Origin: Tritrichomonas foetus
Lineage: Eukaryota > Parabasalia > Tritrichomonadida > Tritrichomonadidae
Direction of reading: 5' to 3'
DNA length: 35,371 bases
NCBI GenBank assembly: GCA_001839685.1
Contig: MLAK01000971.1
Coordinates: forward strand, 128,126-163,496
Within the stretch, counting starts at the first letter, position 1. The number at the start of each line of letters is the position of its first letter. The position numbers and the translations under genes are program-made. The notes under the pieces are model-generated. The model had not been told where the DNA came from, searched no databases, and saw only the letters and a program-made list of their open reading frames with translations. Below, piece by piece: positions 16,467 through 26,713 of the stretch.

Positions 16467-18029
16467 ATGTGTGATTTGTCTGAGTTGCAAACGTCATTAA
16501 ACTCCAACTCACCAGAAATTCTTGCGCAGTGTCCGACAATTATTGCGAAAATGCTCATAAATATGAAATCTGATGTTATCACTAATATTGTTTTGCCTGC
16601 AATAAAAATGCTTCTATCGTCATCGTTCGATACAGTTTCCGATGCAATGCTTCAAACGCTTCCTTACATTTGCAAAACGATACAAAAATTAATGCCCATT
16701 AATTCGATTGATTACATTTTCCAGAATATTTTACCGATTTTCAACGCAATGACAGACGACGATAACGAAGACACGATTTCACTAGCGGCAGACGCAATTA
16801 CGGCTATTATTGAGCAGATGAAAAATAATGAATTTGATTTCAAATTTGCCAAATTTCTGCAAACTCTTGCAGTAAACAATAAAAAGACAGTAAGGGCAGT
16901 TGCTGCATTAACGTTAGAATATTGTGCAGAAGTTATTGATATCAATCCTACTTTTGAAATATATTCACAAATTGTTGTCGATTTTGCGACAGATTCTTCA
17001 TCAGCTATTCGAAGTCGTGTTCCATCTATTGTTACTGCACATATTGATTTAATAACTAATCCCTTAAACGTATCACTTTTTTCTTCACAGATGCTTCTTC
17101 TTTCCCACGACAAGTCACTTAACGTGAGAAAATCTGTGATCGAGTGTCTTTTTGATTTTTCTCAAAAAGTTTCATGTAATGAAAGAGTTTTAATTGTTCA
17201 GCCTGTTTTATGTACATTATTAGATGATCAAAATTCTCAAATTCGACTTTTATTACTTGCTAGATTTGCGCCAATTATCAACACGATTGGAAAAAGTGTC
17301 TCTCAAGATTTAATCCAAAAATATTGCTACTTTTTGTTAAGTGATCATGAAAATCAAGCTTTTTCGGTTGCTTTTTCATTTTCTGCAGTGGCTCTAGGAA
17401 TTGGTGCTGATAGGTTTCATCAAGAACTATTTCCATCTTTCACACGTGCTTTACAATCATTTGATAATCGTGTGAGAAGAACTTTATCTTTTTCTTTAAC
17501 AACTTTTTCTCATTTATTTAATCCTTCTGAATTATGTGAGACTGTTTGTACTTTATTGAAGGATATGCCTTTCGTTTCTATTGGTGTAGTTTCAAACTTA
17601 TCTGATATTTTGCCGCATGTTGACGATAAAGAAAGTTTGCTATTTTGTTTATTAAATCCATCAGCAAAATATTCTGAATGGAGAATGAGATTAAAAGTGA
17701 GTGAGCAACTTAGAAAGTGTCAAAACTTTTTTGATAGAGAAGAATTACTTGACTCTGCAATGGAGCTCGTTGAAGATGAAGTTGCTGTTGTTAGAAAAGA
17801 TGCAGTTATTTCGTTTGCAAGTTTAATGGAGAAAAAAGATATGCCGAAATTGAAAGAATTGGCAACTAACGAAAATCATTGGATTCGATTATGTGCGGCA
17901 CAGATTATTGGACAAAAAAATTGGGATGATAAACAAACAAAGGAAATTCTGAAAATATTAAGAAAAGATAGTGTTTATGCGGTACAAAAGGAGGCAAATA
18001 GTGTTCATAATAGAATGGGATTCTTTTGA
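16467..18029 (+). CDS. HEAT-repeat protein, PP2A scaffold (A/PR65)-like
   Basis: A 520-aa protein made of about 13 HEAT-like helical pairs from end to end. Examples are TVRAVAALTLEYCAEVI, LNVRKSVIECLFDFS, SQIRLLLLARFAPII, WRMRLKVSEQLRKC and VAVVRKDAVISFASL. The WRMRL-x(n)-VVRKDA spacing and the overall length (PR65 is about 590 aa) resemble the regulatory A subunit of protein phosphatase 2A. The repeats are more diverged than in canonical PR65 and could instead belong to a PP4R1-like or other HEAT scaffold. The expected role is a scaffold for a phosphatase or other complex. The gene is intact, and its start is supported by the Initiator-like motif 8 nt upstream. Confidence 0.9.
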   Translation: MCDLSELQTSLNSNSPEILAQCPTIIAKMLINMKSDVITNIVLPAIKMLLSSSFDTVSDAMLQTLPYICKTIQKLMPINSIDYIFQNILPIFNAMTDDDNEDTISLAADAITAIIEQMKNNEFDFKFAKFLQTLAVNNKKTVRAVAALTLEYCAEVIDINPTFEIYSQIVVDFATDSSSAIRSRVPSIVTAHIDLITNPLNVSLFSSQMLLLSHDKSLNVRKSVIECLFDFSQKVSCNERVLIVQPVLCTLLDDQNSQIRLLLLARFAPIINTIGKSVSQDLIQKYCYFLLSDHENQAFSVAFSFSAVALGIGADRFHQELFPSFTRALQSFDNRVRRTLSFSLTTFSHLFNPSELCETVCTLLKDMPFVSIGVVSNLSDILPHVDDKESLLFCLLNPSAKYSEWRMRLKVSEQLRKCQNFFDREELLDSAMELVEDEVAVVRKDAVISFASLMEKKDMPKLKELATNENHWIRLCAAQIIGQKNWDDKQTKEILKILRKDSVYAVQKEANSVHNRMGFF

Positions 18030-18276
18030 ATAACAGTTCATAATAGAATAGAATTGTTCAATATTTTCGAACTTTTTGTCTATATTTTTGTATCTATCTC
18101 TATTTTTATTCGGATATTTTTATTTATTTATTTTAAAATATTATGTATGAAGCATTAGATATTTTTTCATGTTTTATGTATATATTATTTTATTACAAAA
18201 ATTATTAAATGAATCAAAAAAGTCACAAGCTGACTGTGAAAGATTACGCTTGGTAGTATATATATATGGATAGGCT

Positions 18277-19262
18277 TTAAGATAATAACATCCAATTCTT
18301 TTTTGGATTTTTTAAGATATAGAATATCTGATTCAACATTATTAGTGCATAAATTTGTATAAAGTTAAACAGGGCATACCAATCGTTTAACACATAAGAG
18401 TCTTCAAAGTAAGCATGTGCTTGCTTAATATCATGTTGAACATCGCCTTCGATGAATAGAAGCCCCAGTTGGTCCAGCACATCAGAATTATATAATATGT
18501 GTTAAAACATGCTAGATATTGCATCGACATCATTCTGCTATGCGGCTTTTTCGAATTATGATATTGATTTATCAATATCTTGAGAAATTTCTTTTCCTTG
18601 TCCATACAAAATACAAAGATTAGCGAGTGCATCAATATTTTCCAAATCTGCTGATCTGTGATAATAAATTAATGCTTGCTTGATATTTTTTAAATCAAAC
18701 TCATTTGTTAAATTAATATTTGCAAGATTAAATAAAGCAATAGAACTATTCACGTTAGAATTTGAGAATTAATTTTTTCATTTTTCAATATACTTATTTT
18801 TATCTCTTTTCTTTAAAATGAAAAATACTTTACCTAATTCTGAACTAGTTGCATGGCAATATTATACAAAGTAGTATTTTTTGTTGATTGGGTGAAAGAA
18901 CAATTATTCGAATCACCTGATAAATTATCATTTGAATGACTAGCACGAATTTTAGAAATGTTTAGATTCTCCTAAATAATAACAAATTGAATTTCAATTA
19001 CTAAAACATGTTCAAAATGATTCCCTTCTTCATTAAAATAACTATTAAAAACAGCAAATTCTGTTTGATCAAAAAGGTTTTTCATTTGCTGTTTTATTTA
19101 AAATTTGCTTTCGTTCTGATAATCAGAAATAATATCGAATTTTTAAAAATTAAACATAGCAAATAAAAATTTCCATGAATAATGTTCATGCTTAATTTTA
19201 TCAATATCATTTCGAATACTTTCTTTAAATTTGATGCCTTTCATCTGTAAATCATATTGCAT
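18277..19262 (-). pseudogene. Decayed Sel1-repeat protein gene
   Basis: Read on the minus strand, 18753 to 18277 is one continuous frame with Sel1-type repeats (ALFNLANINLTNE, QALIYYHRSADLENIDALANL, LGLLFIEGDVQHDIKQAHAYFE). It is interrupted by in-frame stops after DKSIS, FEKAA and SSMF. Further upstream, 19262 to about 18838 is a second coherent frame, offset from the first. Its protein-like segments (KFKESIRNDIDKIKHEHYSWKF, NLFDQTEFAVFNSYFNEEGN, ISKIRASHSNDNLSGDSNN) are separated by stops. The short stretch between them changes frame and might once have been an intron or an indel. Stops in otherwise kept frames indicate decay mainly by substitution. Sel1 proteins are adaptor-like and abundant in trichomonads. 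Confidence 0.72.
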
Positions 19263-19593
19263 TTAATGTTGATCGTTTTTCTTTTAAAAATATTTTCGAT
19301 ATTTGATTGATAATATCGAAAATGTGGGCAAGTAAAATCACAACTCCCAATCACTACTTTTCTCAAGTTTATATTTCTTCATTCATATTCTCTTTTATTG
19401 AGAAACACAAATAATATGATCTAACATTAAACATAGATCAACGTATTCATTCCAAATTGGTTGCCTAAAATAAATTTGATCCAAATAATCATCACCAAAA
19501 TAAAAATAAAAATAAGGGAAAAGAAAGACGAAAGGTAAAAGTAACGATGTTTATTTAAAGCTTCAACGATTAGACCCACAATATGAATGCAAA
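19263..19593. other. Intergenic region
   Basis: AT-rich, between the start side of the Sel1 pseudogene and the stop of VPS4. No gene or motif recognised. Confidence 0.5.
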
Positions 19594-20964
19594 TTATGTA
19601 CCTTCTGTACCGAATTCCTTTGTCCAATCTTCGAAGCGTTTAAGATCTTTCTGGGAAACTGATGGCTTGACCTTCTGCAAACTCTGGATGAAGTCGTTTA
19701 TGTTCAATGATGGTGGAACAAGCAGGTTCAGTTGTTCTGGTGTCATATCGAGAACTGTCGTTTTGACAGCACCAGGTTGATCTGGGTTGCATGGCCATAA
19801 TTTTCCATTGTACATGCAGAAGTACTCTGCCTGTTGGATCCTATTAACTGGAGCCATAGCGGCATCTCTTGAAAGGATGTTGATATCTGCACCAGAATAT
19901 CCTTCGGTTAATTCAGCGAGTTTGCAAATGTCTTGTTCGGTGAGGTCAGAGGGCATTCCTTTTGTCTTTAGTTTGATCAAAGCAAGACGTGCTTCATAGT
20001 CTGGCAGTGGAATATAAATCTTCTTTTCAAAACGACGACGAACAGCTGGATCAAGGCCCCATGGCACGTTTGTAGCAGCTAATAATAAAACGCCGTCCAT
20101 GGACTTGCCAACACCATCCATCTGGATAAGGAATTCTGTTTTAATACGCCTGGCGCCTTCGCTATCGCTTTCTGATCGCTCTGAAAGAAGAGAATCGATT
20201 TCATCGACGAAAATGATGGATGGCTTCTTGTCTCTGGCTGTGTCGAAAAGGGCGCGGATTAACTTTTCTGACTCACCCATCCACTTTGAGACAAGGTCTG
20301 AAGTCGAAACTGTCAAAAATGTCGAGTTATTGGCTTCTGTGGCTGTGGCCTTGGCAAGGAAGGACTTACCTGTTCCTGGTGGTCCGTAAAGAAGAATTCC
20401 GCGCCATGGTGTTCGATTTCCTGTGAAAAATTGTGGAAGTCTCATCGGCATAATAACGGCTTGGACAAGATTTCTTTTGGCTTCGGCGAGACCGGCAACA
20501 TCATCCCACTTAATGTTTGGCTTTTCGACGAGGATGGCGCTTGACAATCTGTCTTTAAATTCGTTTGCTTCATTATCATCATCATTTCCGCCGCCGCCGC
20601 CACCGCCGCCACCTCCACCTCCGCCTCCGCCTCCATTGGGCTTGTGGGATTTGTTTGGACGTGCTTTGGTAGCTCCGTTTGGATTATTGACGACTTCTGC
20701 AGCTGGCTGCATATTGTCAAGTTCGCTTAAGCGGGCGTCGATTTGGGCAATATAATTTTGTGATGCTTCTTTGTATTGTTGTTTAACATCAGGCTGATTC
20801 AGCGTGAGTGAGAATTTCGATTTTGCCTGGGCATAGCATTGCTTTGCAGTGACGTACTGACCTGCACGATCCTGTGCTGTTGCGATTTTTAATTGGCGCT
20901 GACCTTCAGTAAAGTACATGACGCTGTTATCGCGTCCTGCACCAACATTTCCTCTGTAAGACAT
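19594..20964 (-). CDS. VPS4: VPS4, ESCRT-III-disassembling AAA ATPase
   Basis: A 456-aa protein. Residues ~5-85 are a MIT domain (AQDRAGQYVTAKQCYAQAKSKF). Then comes a linker with 16 glycines (111-126). The AAA domain follows with Walker A GPPGTGKS (194-201), Walker B IIFVDEID (250-257, catalytic Glu255), a sensor-1 Asn in AATN, and the arginines of AVRRRF (309-311). The end (LKRFEDWTKEFGTEG) is the typical VPS4 C-terminal helix. VPS4 disassembles ESCRT-III at endosomes, budding sites and in cytokinesis. The true start is the ATG giving MSYRGNVG, 11 nt after TCATTTATTA; the upstream extension of the frame is spurious. Codon use is GC-richer than in neighbouring genes, consistent with good expression. 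Confidence 0.97.
   Translation of the reverse strand: MSYRGNVGAGRDNSVMYFTEGQRQLKIATAQDRAGQYVTAKQCYAQAKSKFSLTLNQPDVKQQYKEASQNYIAQIDARLSELDNMQPAAEVVNNPNGATKARPNKSHKPNGGGGGGGGGGGGGGGGNDDDNEANEFKDRLSSAILVEKPNIKWDDVAGLAEAKRNLVQAVIMPMRLPQFFTGNRTPWRGILLYGPPGTGKSFLAKATATEANNSTFLTVSTSDLVSKWMGESEKLIRALFDTARDKKPSIIFVDEIDSLLSERSESDSEGARRIKTEFLIQMDGVGKSMDGVLLLAATNVPWGLDPAVRRRFEKKIYIPLPDYEARLALIKLKTKGMPSDLTEQDICKLAELTEGYSGADINILSRDAAMAPVNRIQQAEYFCMYNGKLWPCNPDQPGAVKTTVLDMTPEQLNLLVPPSLNINDFIQSLQKVKPSVSQKDLKRFEDWTKEFGTEGT
20587..20634 (-). repeat. 16-codon polyglycine run in VPS4
   Basis: 48 bp of GGN codons encode 16 glycines between the MIT domain and the AAA core. The codons vary (GGA, GGC, GGT), so it is not a pure trinucleotide array. 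The plus-strand polyproline ORF here is a shadow. Confidence 0.92.
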
Positions 20965-21715
20965 TTTTAATAAATGATTGCTAAAACTGAAAATTTTGAC
21001 GGAAATAACCGTTGGAACATCATATTTTGCTGGGAAAATTGCCCTTATCAAGGTGAATTTAAGGTGAATATTTTTACGAAAAATTGATGATGTTAATAAC
21101 TTGATGATAATTCTCATAGTCACGAAAAGTTAAATAATTCCGTGATTATTAATTAATTTCTAATTATTTTTTTAGAAATATTATTATAAGATCATTTGCT
21201 AGATAATTTGTTCAATTAATTAGTTATACAAATCTTTAATATAGAGTTATAAGCAGATTTTTTCTTCTGTATATTTTAATCCATTTTTGCTTTTGTTTCG
21301 AATAAATTTCCACTTTTTGAATTAATTGAATTGGATTTTAAAGTATACAAATCCCGGTCATCTTGAAAATCGGTGAAATTTCTGAAAAATTCACCTAAAA
21401 TTTGCCATTTTTTCAAAATTTGAGTTTTTGAGAAAAAACGATCATTTTCTCCAAATATAAAAAATAAATTTATCTCAGAGAAGAAGAAGCTAATAAAAAA
21501 AAACTTTTGTGGTTTTGTATATAATATATGAGTGTTCTATATATGAACTATGATACACATCAATTAAGGGAAAATTATTGATTGTTTCATATGATATCAT
21601 GGGAGTATAAAATATAAAATAATTAACCTTCATTATGCTACTTCTATAAAAATAAAAAATAAAAGATATCAGAGAATTTAATGAATGGTTAAACTTTAAA
21701 TAGATACTTTCATTT
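20965..21715. other. Intergenic region
   Basis: About 750 AT-rich bases. It contains the VPS4 promoter with its Initiator-like motif. No gene seen in the rest. Confidence 0.5.
20968..20977 (-). promoter_or_regulatory. Initiator-like motif of VPS4
   Basis: The minus strand reads TCATTTATTA. The A of TCA (20975) is 11 nt before the ATG at 20964. It decides the start against the longer ORF. Confidence 0.55.
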
Positions 21716-23239
21716 TCAATCAGCAGCTGACTTTGCGAGAGTCATTTCATAGAAAGATAACATTGCCGGTCCTGCGGTTTCCATGTAGACTTTGGCTACT
21801 TCGAGAAATTCCGCAAAGATAGAAGGGTCAGCGTGCTGCCTCAGTGTTGATGCACCAAACAATATATAAATAACAGATTCAATAGATGGAAGCTTTTCGA
21901 GGGCATCTCTGAAAACTTCCATAAAATCATCAGTACAGCCAGATTGAATAACTTTCTCAAGAAATGCATTGTATATCTTTTGATCAATACAGTCACCGAA
22001 CTCCATAATCAGTTTCTCAAACAATGCTCGAACAAATGTTTTATTTTCAGGATGATCCAGCGCTTCAACCCATGAGCGGGTAAGCATCAACACCAATGAA
22101 AATCGAGCTGTATGTGATAGCTTTTTCATAGTATCAACAAAGAAATTGCAAATCCAATCAGTTTCATCTGAAATAAAGCAGACACACATAAAACTAATCA
22201 GAGCGAGAGTTATGTTATTATCTTGGCAAGCTGCATATAAAGTTCGTTCAACTTCTGGTGAAACTGTTCCTCTTGGTGATTTTTCAAGAAACTTTAATAA
22301 TGGCAAGAGATTACATTCTTGTGGTTCAATTTGTGCAGCAATTGAATCATAGATTACTTGTGAAGGTCCTGATTTCAAAAGAAGTCTATATTGTAGTAAA
22401 TTAGTTGACGGCACATTTTTTTTTTCGAGAATTGAGATAATCTGTGTGCTGAATTTTTCATGGTGATTTATTAAGTAATTAGCTGTTGATATATTATCAA
22501 TGATATTATCTTCAGGATTAATGATATCTAAAAGCGGTGGTGGTACTTGGACAATTTGACTGTCACTTTTGATGTTTGACAGGAAGGTCAAAATTGACCT
22601 TTTATATTCCATTCCAAAGCTTTTGTAGATATTTATGAATCCATCAACAATTCCTTCTTTCTGGAATAAATCACGAACTGAGGTTTCAAAATTAGGAATT
22701 TCAACAAGTAATTGAACACATTCTAGAATTAGTTCAGGAACATGAGATTTATGGGATGATCCTAAAAGTTTATTTTTCTTCTTTTTCTTTGTAAGAAAGC
22801 TTAGATCTACTGTTATAATTTTTGAAATTGTATCAATCAACATTGGTTGCATTGATGGCGTGTAAAAACAGAAATAAAAAAATACTCGATATAAATCACC
22901 AATGCTTTTTGCTGGCTTTTTCATGTCACATATCGTTTTCGATAGCGTGTTAATGAAGTCGCCTGTTTGTGAGGACGAGCTGGCGAGTGGGGCGTGAGTG
23001 ATTAAATGATGGCAGAGAAGCTTGAAACACTTTGTCTGGTCTTTCAGTTGATGTTTAAATTGATCGATTAACGGATTGAGAACTGTGGCGGATGGCGGAT
23101 AAAAGCAAAGATTCTTTAGCGAATGGCGAACTTTTTTGACATTGCTCGGGCCTGCCGAAAGTGAATTGACGATTTGTGGAAGAGATTCGAATCCTTCCTT
23201 GTTTCCAGAGGCAGTAAATTCGTTTGTTATGACAATCAT
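21716..23239 (-). CDS. Unrecognised 507-aa alpha-helical protein
   Basis: Intact ORF from an ATG giving MIVITNEFTASGN. It is predicted helical throughout, with repeated leucine-rich helices like an armadillo- or HEAT-type solenoid (SVRDLFQKEGIVDGFINIYKSF; TARFSLVLMLTRSWVEALD; IESVIYILFGASTLRQHAD). A lysine cluster (TKKKKKNKLL) lies near residue 155. No domain is recognised with confidence. No clear Initiator is visible; TCACC lies about 25 nt upstream. A scaffold or vesicle-traffic role is possible but unsupported. Confidence 0.85.
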   Translation of the reverse strand: MIVITNEFTASGNKEGFESLPQIVNSLSAGPSNVKKVRHSLKNLCFYPPSATVLNPLIDQFKHQLKDQTKCFKLLCHHLITHAPLASSSSQTGDFINTLSKTICDMKKPAKSIGDLYRVFFYFCFYTPSMQPMLIDTISKIITVDLSFLTKKKKKNKLLGSSHKSHVPELILECVQLLVEIPNFETSVRDLFQKEGIVDGFINIYKSFGMEYKRSILTFLSNIKSDSQIVQVPPPLLDIINPEDNIIDNISTANYLINHHEKFSTQIISILEKKNVPSTNLLQYRLLLKSGPSQVIYDSIAAQIEPQECNLLPLLKFLEKSPRGTVSPEVERTLYAACQDNNITLALISFMCVCFISDETDWICNFFVDTMKKLSHTARFSLVLMLTRSWVEALDHPENKTFVRALFEKLIMEFGDCIDQKIYNAFLEKVIQSGCTDDFMEVFRDALEKLPSIESVIYILFGASTLRQHADPSIFAEFLEVAKVYMETAGPAMLSFYEMTLAKSAAD

Positions 23240-23702
23240 TTTTTTTTCGCTTTTTTTATGGTGAATAATTTGAATAGCTTAGTTTGATATCTTTTTGATA
23301 ATCGATGATATCTTGTCTAAACTTTGGAATTGATTTTTTTTATCTGGGTTGAATGCAAGTATACATGATATATGTCTTCATTTTTGAGAACGAAGAGCCA
23401 AACTTCTTGAATCGGTGTAAAATTCAAATGCAATCGTTTGTAAAAGATAAATGATTTAATAAATTCTTCTATATTAGTTTCCTAAGCAATATATATAGAA
23501 ATCAGTTAAGTACCCAAACTGTTTGGATAGACAGACATAATTTTTCTCTAAATTTGAAAATGATGTTAAATATCATGATGTTTAAAATTATAGTTAAATA
23601 TTAAAGAAAGAAACATAAAAAGAAGAAGTAGAAAAAGCTAATAAATAGGATTTTGTTGACAGAAGTTAATAACTTTTTAAAAAACATATTCGATTCTCAA
23701 AT
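23240..23702. other. Intergenic region
   Basis: AT-rich, about 460 bp between two minus-strand genes. Nothing recognised. Confidence 0.5.
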
Positions 23703-26024
23703 TCAAGAGTTTTCGAACAAGATGTTCACAGCGCCGGTTACACTATTTTTACAGTAAGGACATACTTTTAATGTATTTACTCTTTCCTTTAAACACACTT
23801 CGCATACACACAAGTGACCACATGGCAGCATTGCAGCTACAGCTGTTCTTCTCTTGCAACACAAGCAAAAAGATTCTCTCAAATCTGCTTGTGACATCAA
23901 AGGCTGATTATTTTGATTATAAATTTTACCAACAATGTATTCATCAGTTTTTGTGTTTTGTTGAGCAGCTTCTCTTTCAGCAACAAGTGCTTTCATGAAC
24001 TTAGAAAATGTTAATCTAACGCCTTGCATTGGTGATAAGCCTTTCGAGTTGATAAGTTTTGTATCAGCACCAGCACGAATCAAAGTTTCAACACATTTCT
24101 TATCCATTTTTAAGGCAGCTAAGTGAAGTGGTGAGTTTTTAGTTACATCAATAACATTTAATGGCGCATTTGCGGAAATTAGCATTTCTACCATCTTTAA
24201 ATTGCATAAATTAGCAACAATATGAAGTGGTGTTAATCCATTCACATCTTGAATACCTACTTTTACATCAAATGAAATAAGTGTCGCCACAAAATCTTCT
24301 TGTTGCATTCTGCATGCAATATGTAATGGTGTGCTTCCATTAGCATCTTGTGCATTCATATCTGCACCAGCATCATGTAATTTTTGAAGAACACCAAGAT
24401 GACAAGATAAAGTTGCTCTATGAACAGGTGCATTTCCATTAGAATCCTTTAAGTTGAGATCTGCTTGATTTTCAATGAATAAACTGACTAATTCAATATC
24501 ACCCTCAGTTGAACTCAGATGTAAAGGTGTTTCTTTTTCTTTATTTTGGCAATTAACATCAGCAGAAGCGACGAAAAGTTGTTTAGCAATTTCTACTGCA
24601 TTTCTAGTTGAACAAAGATGGAGTGGAGCATTTCCATCTTTTGATTGCGTATTTGGTGCTGCACCGGCTGCAATTAAAACATTGATGATTGGAATGTTCA
24701 ACTTTTTAACAGCATAATGCAAGGGAGTTTCACCTTCTTCATCTTTTGCATTAACATCTGCACTTTTTTCTGTTAAGAATTTAACCATTTCTAGATTTTC
24801 AAGTTCAACAGCAATATGAAGTGGTGATTTTTGGAATTCTCCTTTAGCGTCAATATTTACACCATGATCGACTAAAAAATCAGCAACTTCTGAATGACCA
24901 TTCAAAATGGCATAATGTAAAGATATGTTTTCTTTTGCATCTGGTGCATTTAAATCAGCGAGAGCTTTTGTCAAAGCCGCAACAATATCTATTGATCCAC
25001 TTGCACATGCAAGATGAATTGGTTTGACACCTTCTTCATTTGGCTCATCAACCGGAGCACCTTGTGAATGACAAACTGGAATAATATTTGCATGACCGCC
25101 TTGGGCAGCAAGATGAACAATTGTATTTCCATCTAAAGTTTTTGCTTGTGAAGATGCGCCAAGTTTCAAAAGTGTTTCAAGAATTTTTGGTTCACCTAAT
25201 TGTGCAGCAATAAGCGTTGGAGTGAGCCCTTTTGCATCAGCAATGTTCCAATTAACAGCATACTTTTTATTTCCTAAAAATTTAATCATATCAACACTTT
25301 TATAATACACAGCAAGGTGTGCAATTGTTTGACCTGCTTTATTTTGCACATTTAATGGTGGATTATAATTACAAAACAACTGGACAAGTCCTGTAACTAA
25401 ATTAACCATAGCATAGTGAAGTGGTGTGTTTCCATCAACGTCTTGACCATTTATTGGTGCTTTTGCTTTTAGGAGTAAATCACACGTTTTTTTAAGTCCC
25501 CTAATTGCTGCATAGTGAAGTGGATTTCTATCGTAGATATCAACATTGGTAACCGGATGCTTTAATTTAAATAAAGGAAGAATTTGTGATTCCATTCCTG
25601 ATTCAATACAATACATCATTGCATCTTTCCCTTCTTCACCACGAACATTTATATCAACTTTTGCTCGAAGTAATGTGTTAAATATTTTCTTGGCGCCATG
25701 TTTAATTGCATATAAAAATGGAGTAAGTCCATCTTCATTTGTATCGTTGACGGTTGCTCCTCGTTTGATGGCCCCCCGATATGCGGGCAAATCGTTGGCT
25801 TCAATCGCTTGCCAAATTGTCAGTGGGGCTGGGGCAGGGGGTGGCTGTTCATCATTTCCCGCGTCTTGTTCTCCATTTTGCTCGCCGATTGGTGGATTAT
25901 TTTGCGCATTTGGATCTTGTTGATTTTGTTCTGGATTCGCGTTTTCTTGCTCACCTTCATTTTGTTGAGCTCCATTGGCTTCTTGTGGATTGTTTGTATT
26001 TGCTTGGTCTGGTGTTTCAGCCAT
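23703..26024 (-). CDS. Ankyrin-repeat protein with C-terminal RING finger (putative E3 ubiquitin ligase)
   Basis: A 773-aa protein. Residues 1-70 are a low-complexity Asn/Gln/Glu/Pro tail. Residues ~75-690 hold about 17 consecutive ankyrin repeats of 33 residues, many near consensus (DGNTPLHYA, DEEGETPLHYA, DANGSTPLHIA). The last ~55 residues carry a C3HC4 RING (CLCC, then PCGHLCVCEVC, then CPYC, about 719-758). RING fingers of this MLPCGHLCVCEVC type occur in XIAP- and MIB-like ligases and recruit E2 enzymes. The ankyrins would select the substrate (inference). The ATG at 26024 is the first in frame. Repeat-to-repeat differences show it is an old array and not a recent expansion. Confidence 0.95.
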   Translation of the reverse strand: MAETPDQANTNNPQEANGAQQNEGEQENANPEQNQQDPNAQNNPPIGEQNGEQDAGNDEQPPPAPAPLTIWQAIEANDLPAYRGAIKRGATVNDTNEDGLTPFLYAIKHGAKKIFNTLLRAKVDINVRGEEGKDAMMYCIESGMESQILPLFKLKHPVTNVDIYDRNPLHYAAIRGLKKTCDLLLKAKAPINGQDVDGNTPLHYAMVNLVTGLVQLFCNYNPPLNVQNKAGQTIAHLAVYYKSVDMIKFLGNKKYAVNWNIADAKGLTPTLIAAQLGEPKILETLLKLGASSQAKTLDGNTIVHLAAQGGHANIIPVCHSQGAPVDEPNEEGVKPIHLACASGSIDIVAALTKALADLNAPDAKENISLHYAILNGHSEVADFLVDHGVNIDAKGEFQKSPLHIAVELENLEMVKFLTEKSADVNAKDEEGETPLHYAVKKLNIPIINVLIAAGAAPNTQSKDGNAPLHLCSTRNAVEIAKQLFVASADVNCQNKEKETPLHLSSTEGDIELVSLFIENQADLNLKDSNGNAPVHRATLSCHLGVLQKLHDAGADMNAQDANGSTPLHIACRMQQEDFVATLISFDVKVGIQDVNGLTPLHIVANLCNLKMVEMLISANAPLNVIDVTKNSPLHLAALKMDKKCVETLIRAGADTKLINSKGLSPMQGVRLTFSKFMKALVAEREAAQQNTKTDEYIVGKIYNQNNQPLMSQADLRESFCLCCKRRTAVAAMLPCGHLCVCEVCLKERVNTLKVCPYCKNSVTGAVNILFENS

Positions 26025-26713
26025 AAGATTCCTTTAACGTATTTTTTTTATTTATCTCAATTTTGATTATCATAATCAAATATTCTTTTCAAAATTTGAA
26101 AACAAGGTGAATTAAATTACTGAATATCATCAAGTGATATTTTAAAATATTGCGAAATATTGTTCTAATATGGTCTTACATGTAATATATGTGATCACAT
26201 TTTTATTCAAGTGAGTATTTCATGTAAAGTGTTCATTAATAATATTAGATTTCGCTTTTTTTGTTCAATCTTTTTATGAATACTGTTTCATTCGCACTAA
26301 ATAAAGGAATAAAAATATATAGCCCATGATTTTTATGGTGAATGAAATGTCTGAAAAATTCATCTTCATTTCCGAATTTTTGTTAATGAATCAATTGAGT
26401 CAAAATTGAATTTCTTTATTCATGATGATGTGATTATTATTTGTACTTATCTAAATAACTTCAATTGCAATTGAGGAAAAGTTGATGTCATCTCATGACT
26501 TCCATCGATCTGAGAAAACGCTTTTTCATGAACTAAACGATGCCCATCAATACAGATACGTAAAAGTAACTCTAGAATATAATCAAAATGAAAGTTATTT
26601 TGAAAAACAAAGGAATCAAAACAAAACAAAACAAAAATAAAAAAAGTGGGAAAGAATGTTATTTTAATAGACATACATTTCTATTTTCTATTGAAATATA
26701 AAAGCCGCTCACA
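26025..26713. other. Intergenic region
   Basis: About 690 AT-rich bases. A 75-codon minus-strand ORF at 26447-26674 begins in low-complexity sequence and is probably chance, though its C-terminal half (RICIDGHRLVHEKAFSQIDG) looks protein-like. Nothing else recognised. Confidence 0.4.

Noticed and set aside
18740..18860. Possible intron joining the two halves of the Sel1 locus (GTAAAG donor, TCTAAC branch-like word, TAG acceptor)
   Set aside because: Splicing would not remove the stop before the donor or those elsewhere, so it does not rescue the gene.
20423..20755. Polyproline-containing plus-strand ORF
   Set aside because: The antisense of the VPS4 glycine run.
21010..21123. N-terminal extension of the VPS4 ORF
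   Set aside because: No similarity to VPS4, AT-rich, and the MSYRGNVG start has an Initiator 11 nt upstream.
26447..26674. 75-codon minus-strand ORF between the ankyrin and bZIP genes
   Set aside because: Begins in low-complexity sequence and has no Initiator or recognisable domain. The second half looks protein-like, so I mention it under the spacer only.
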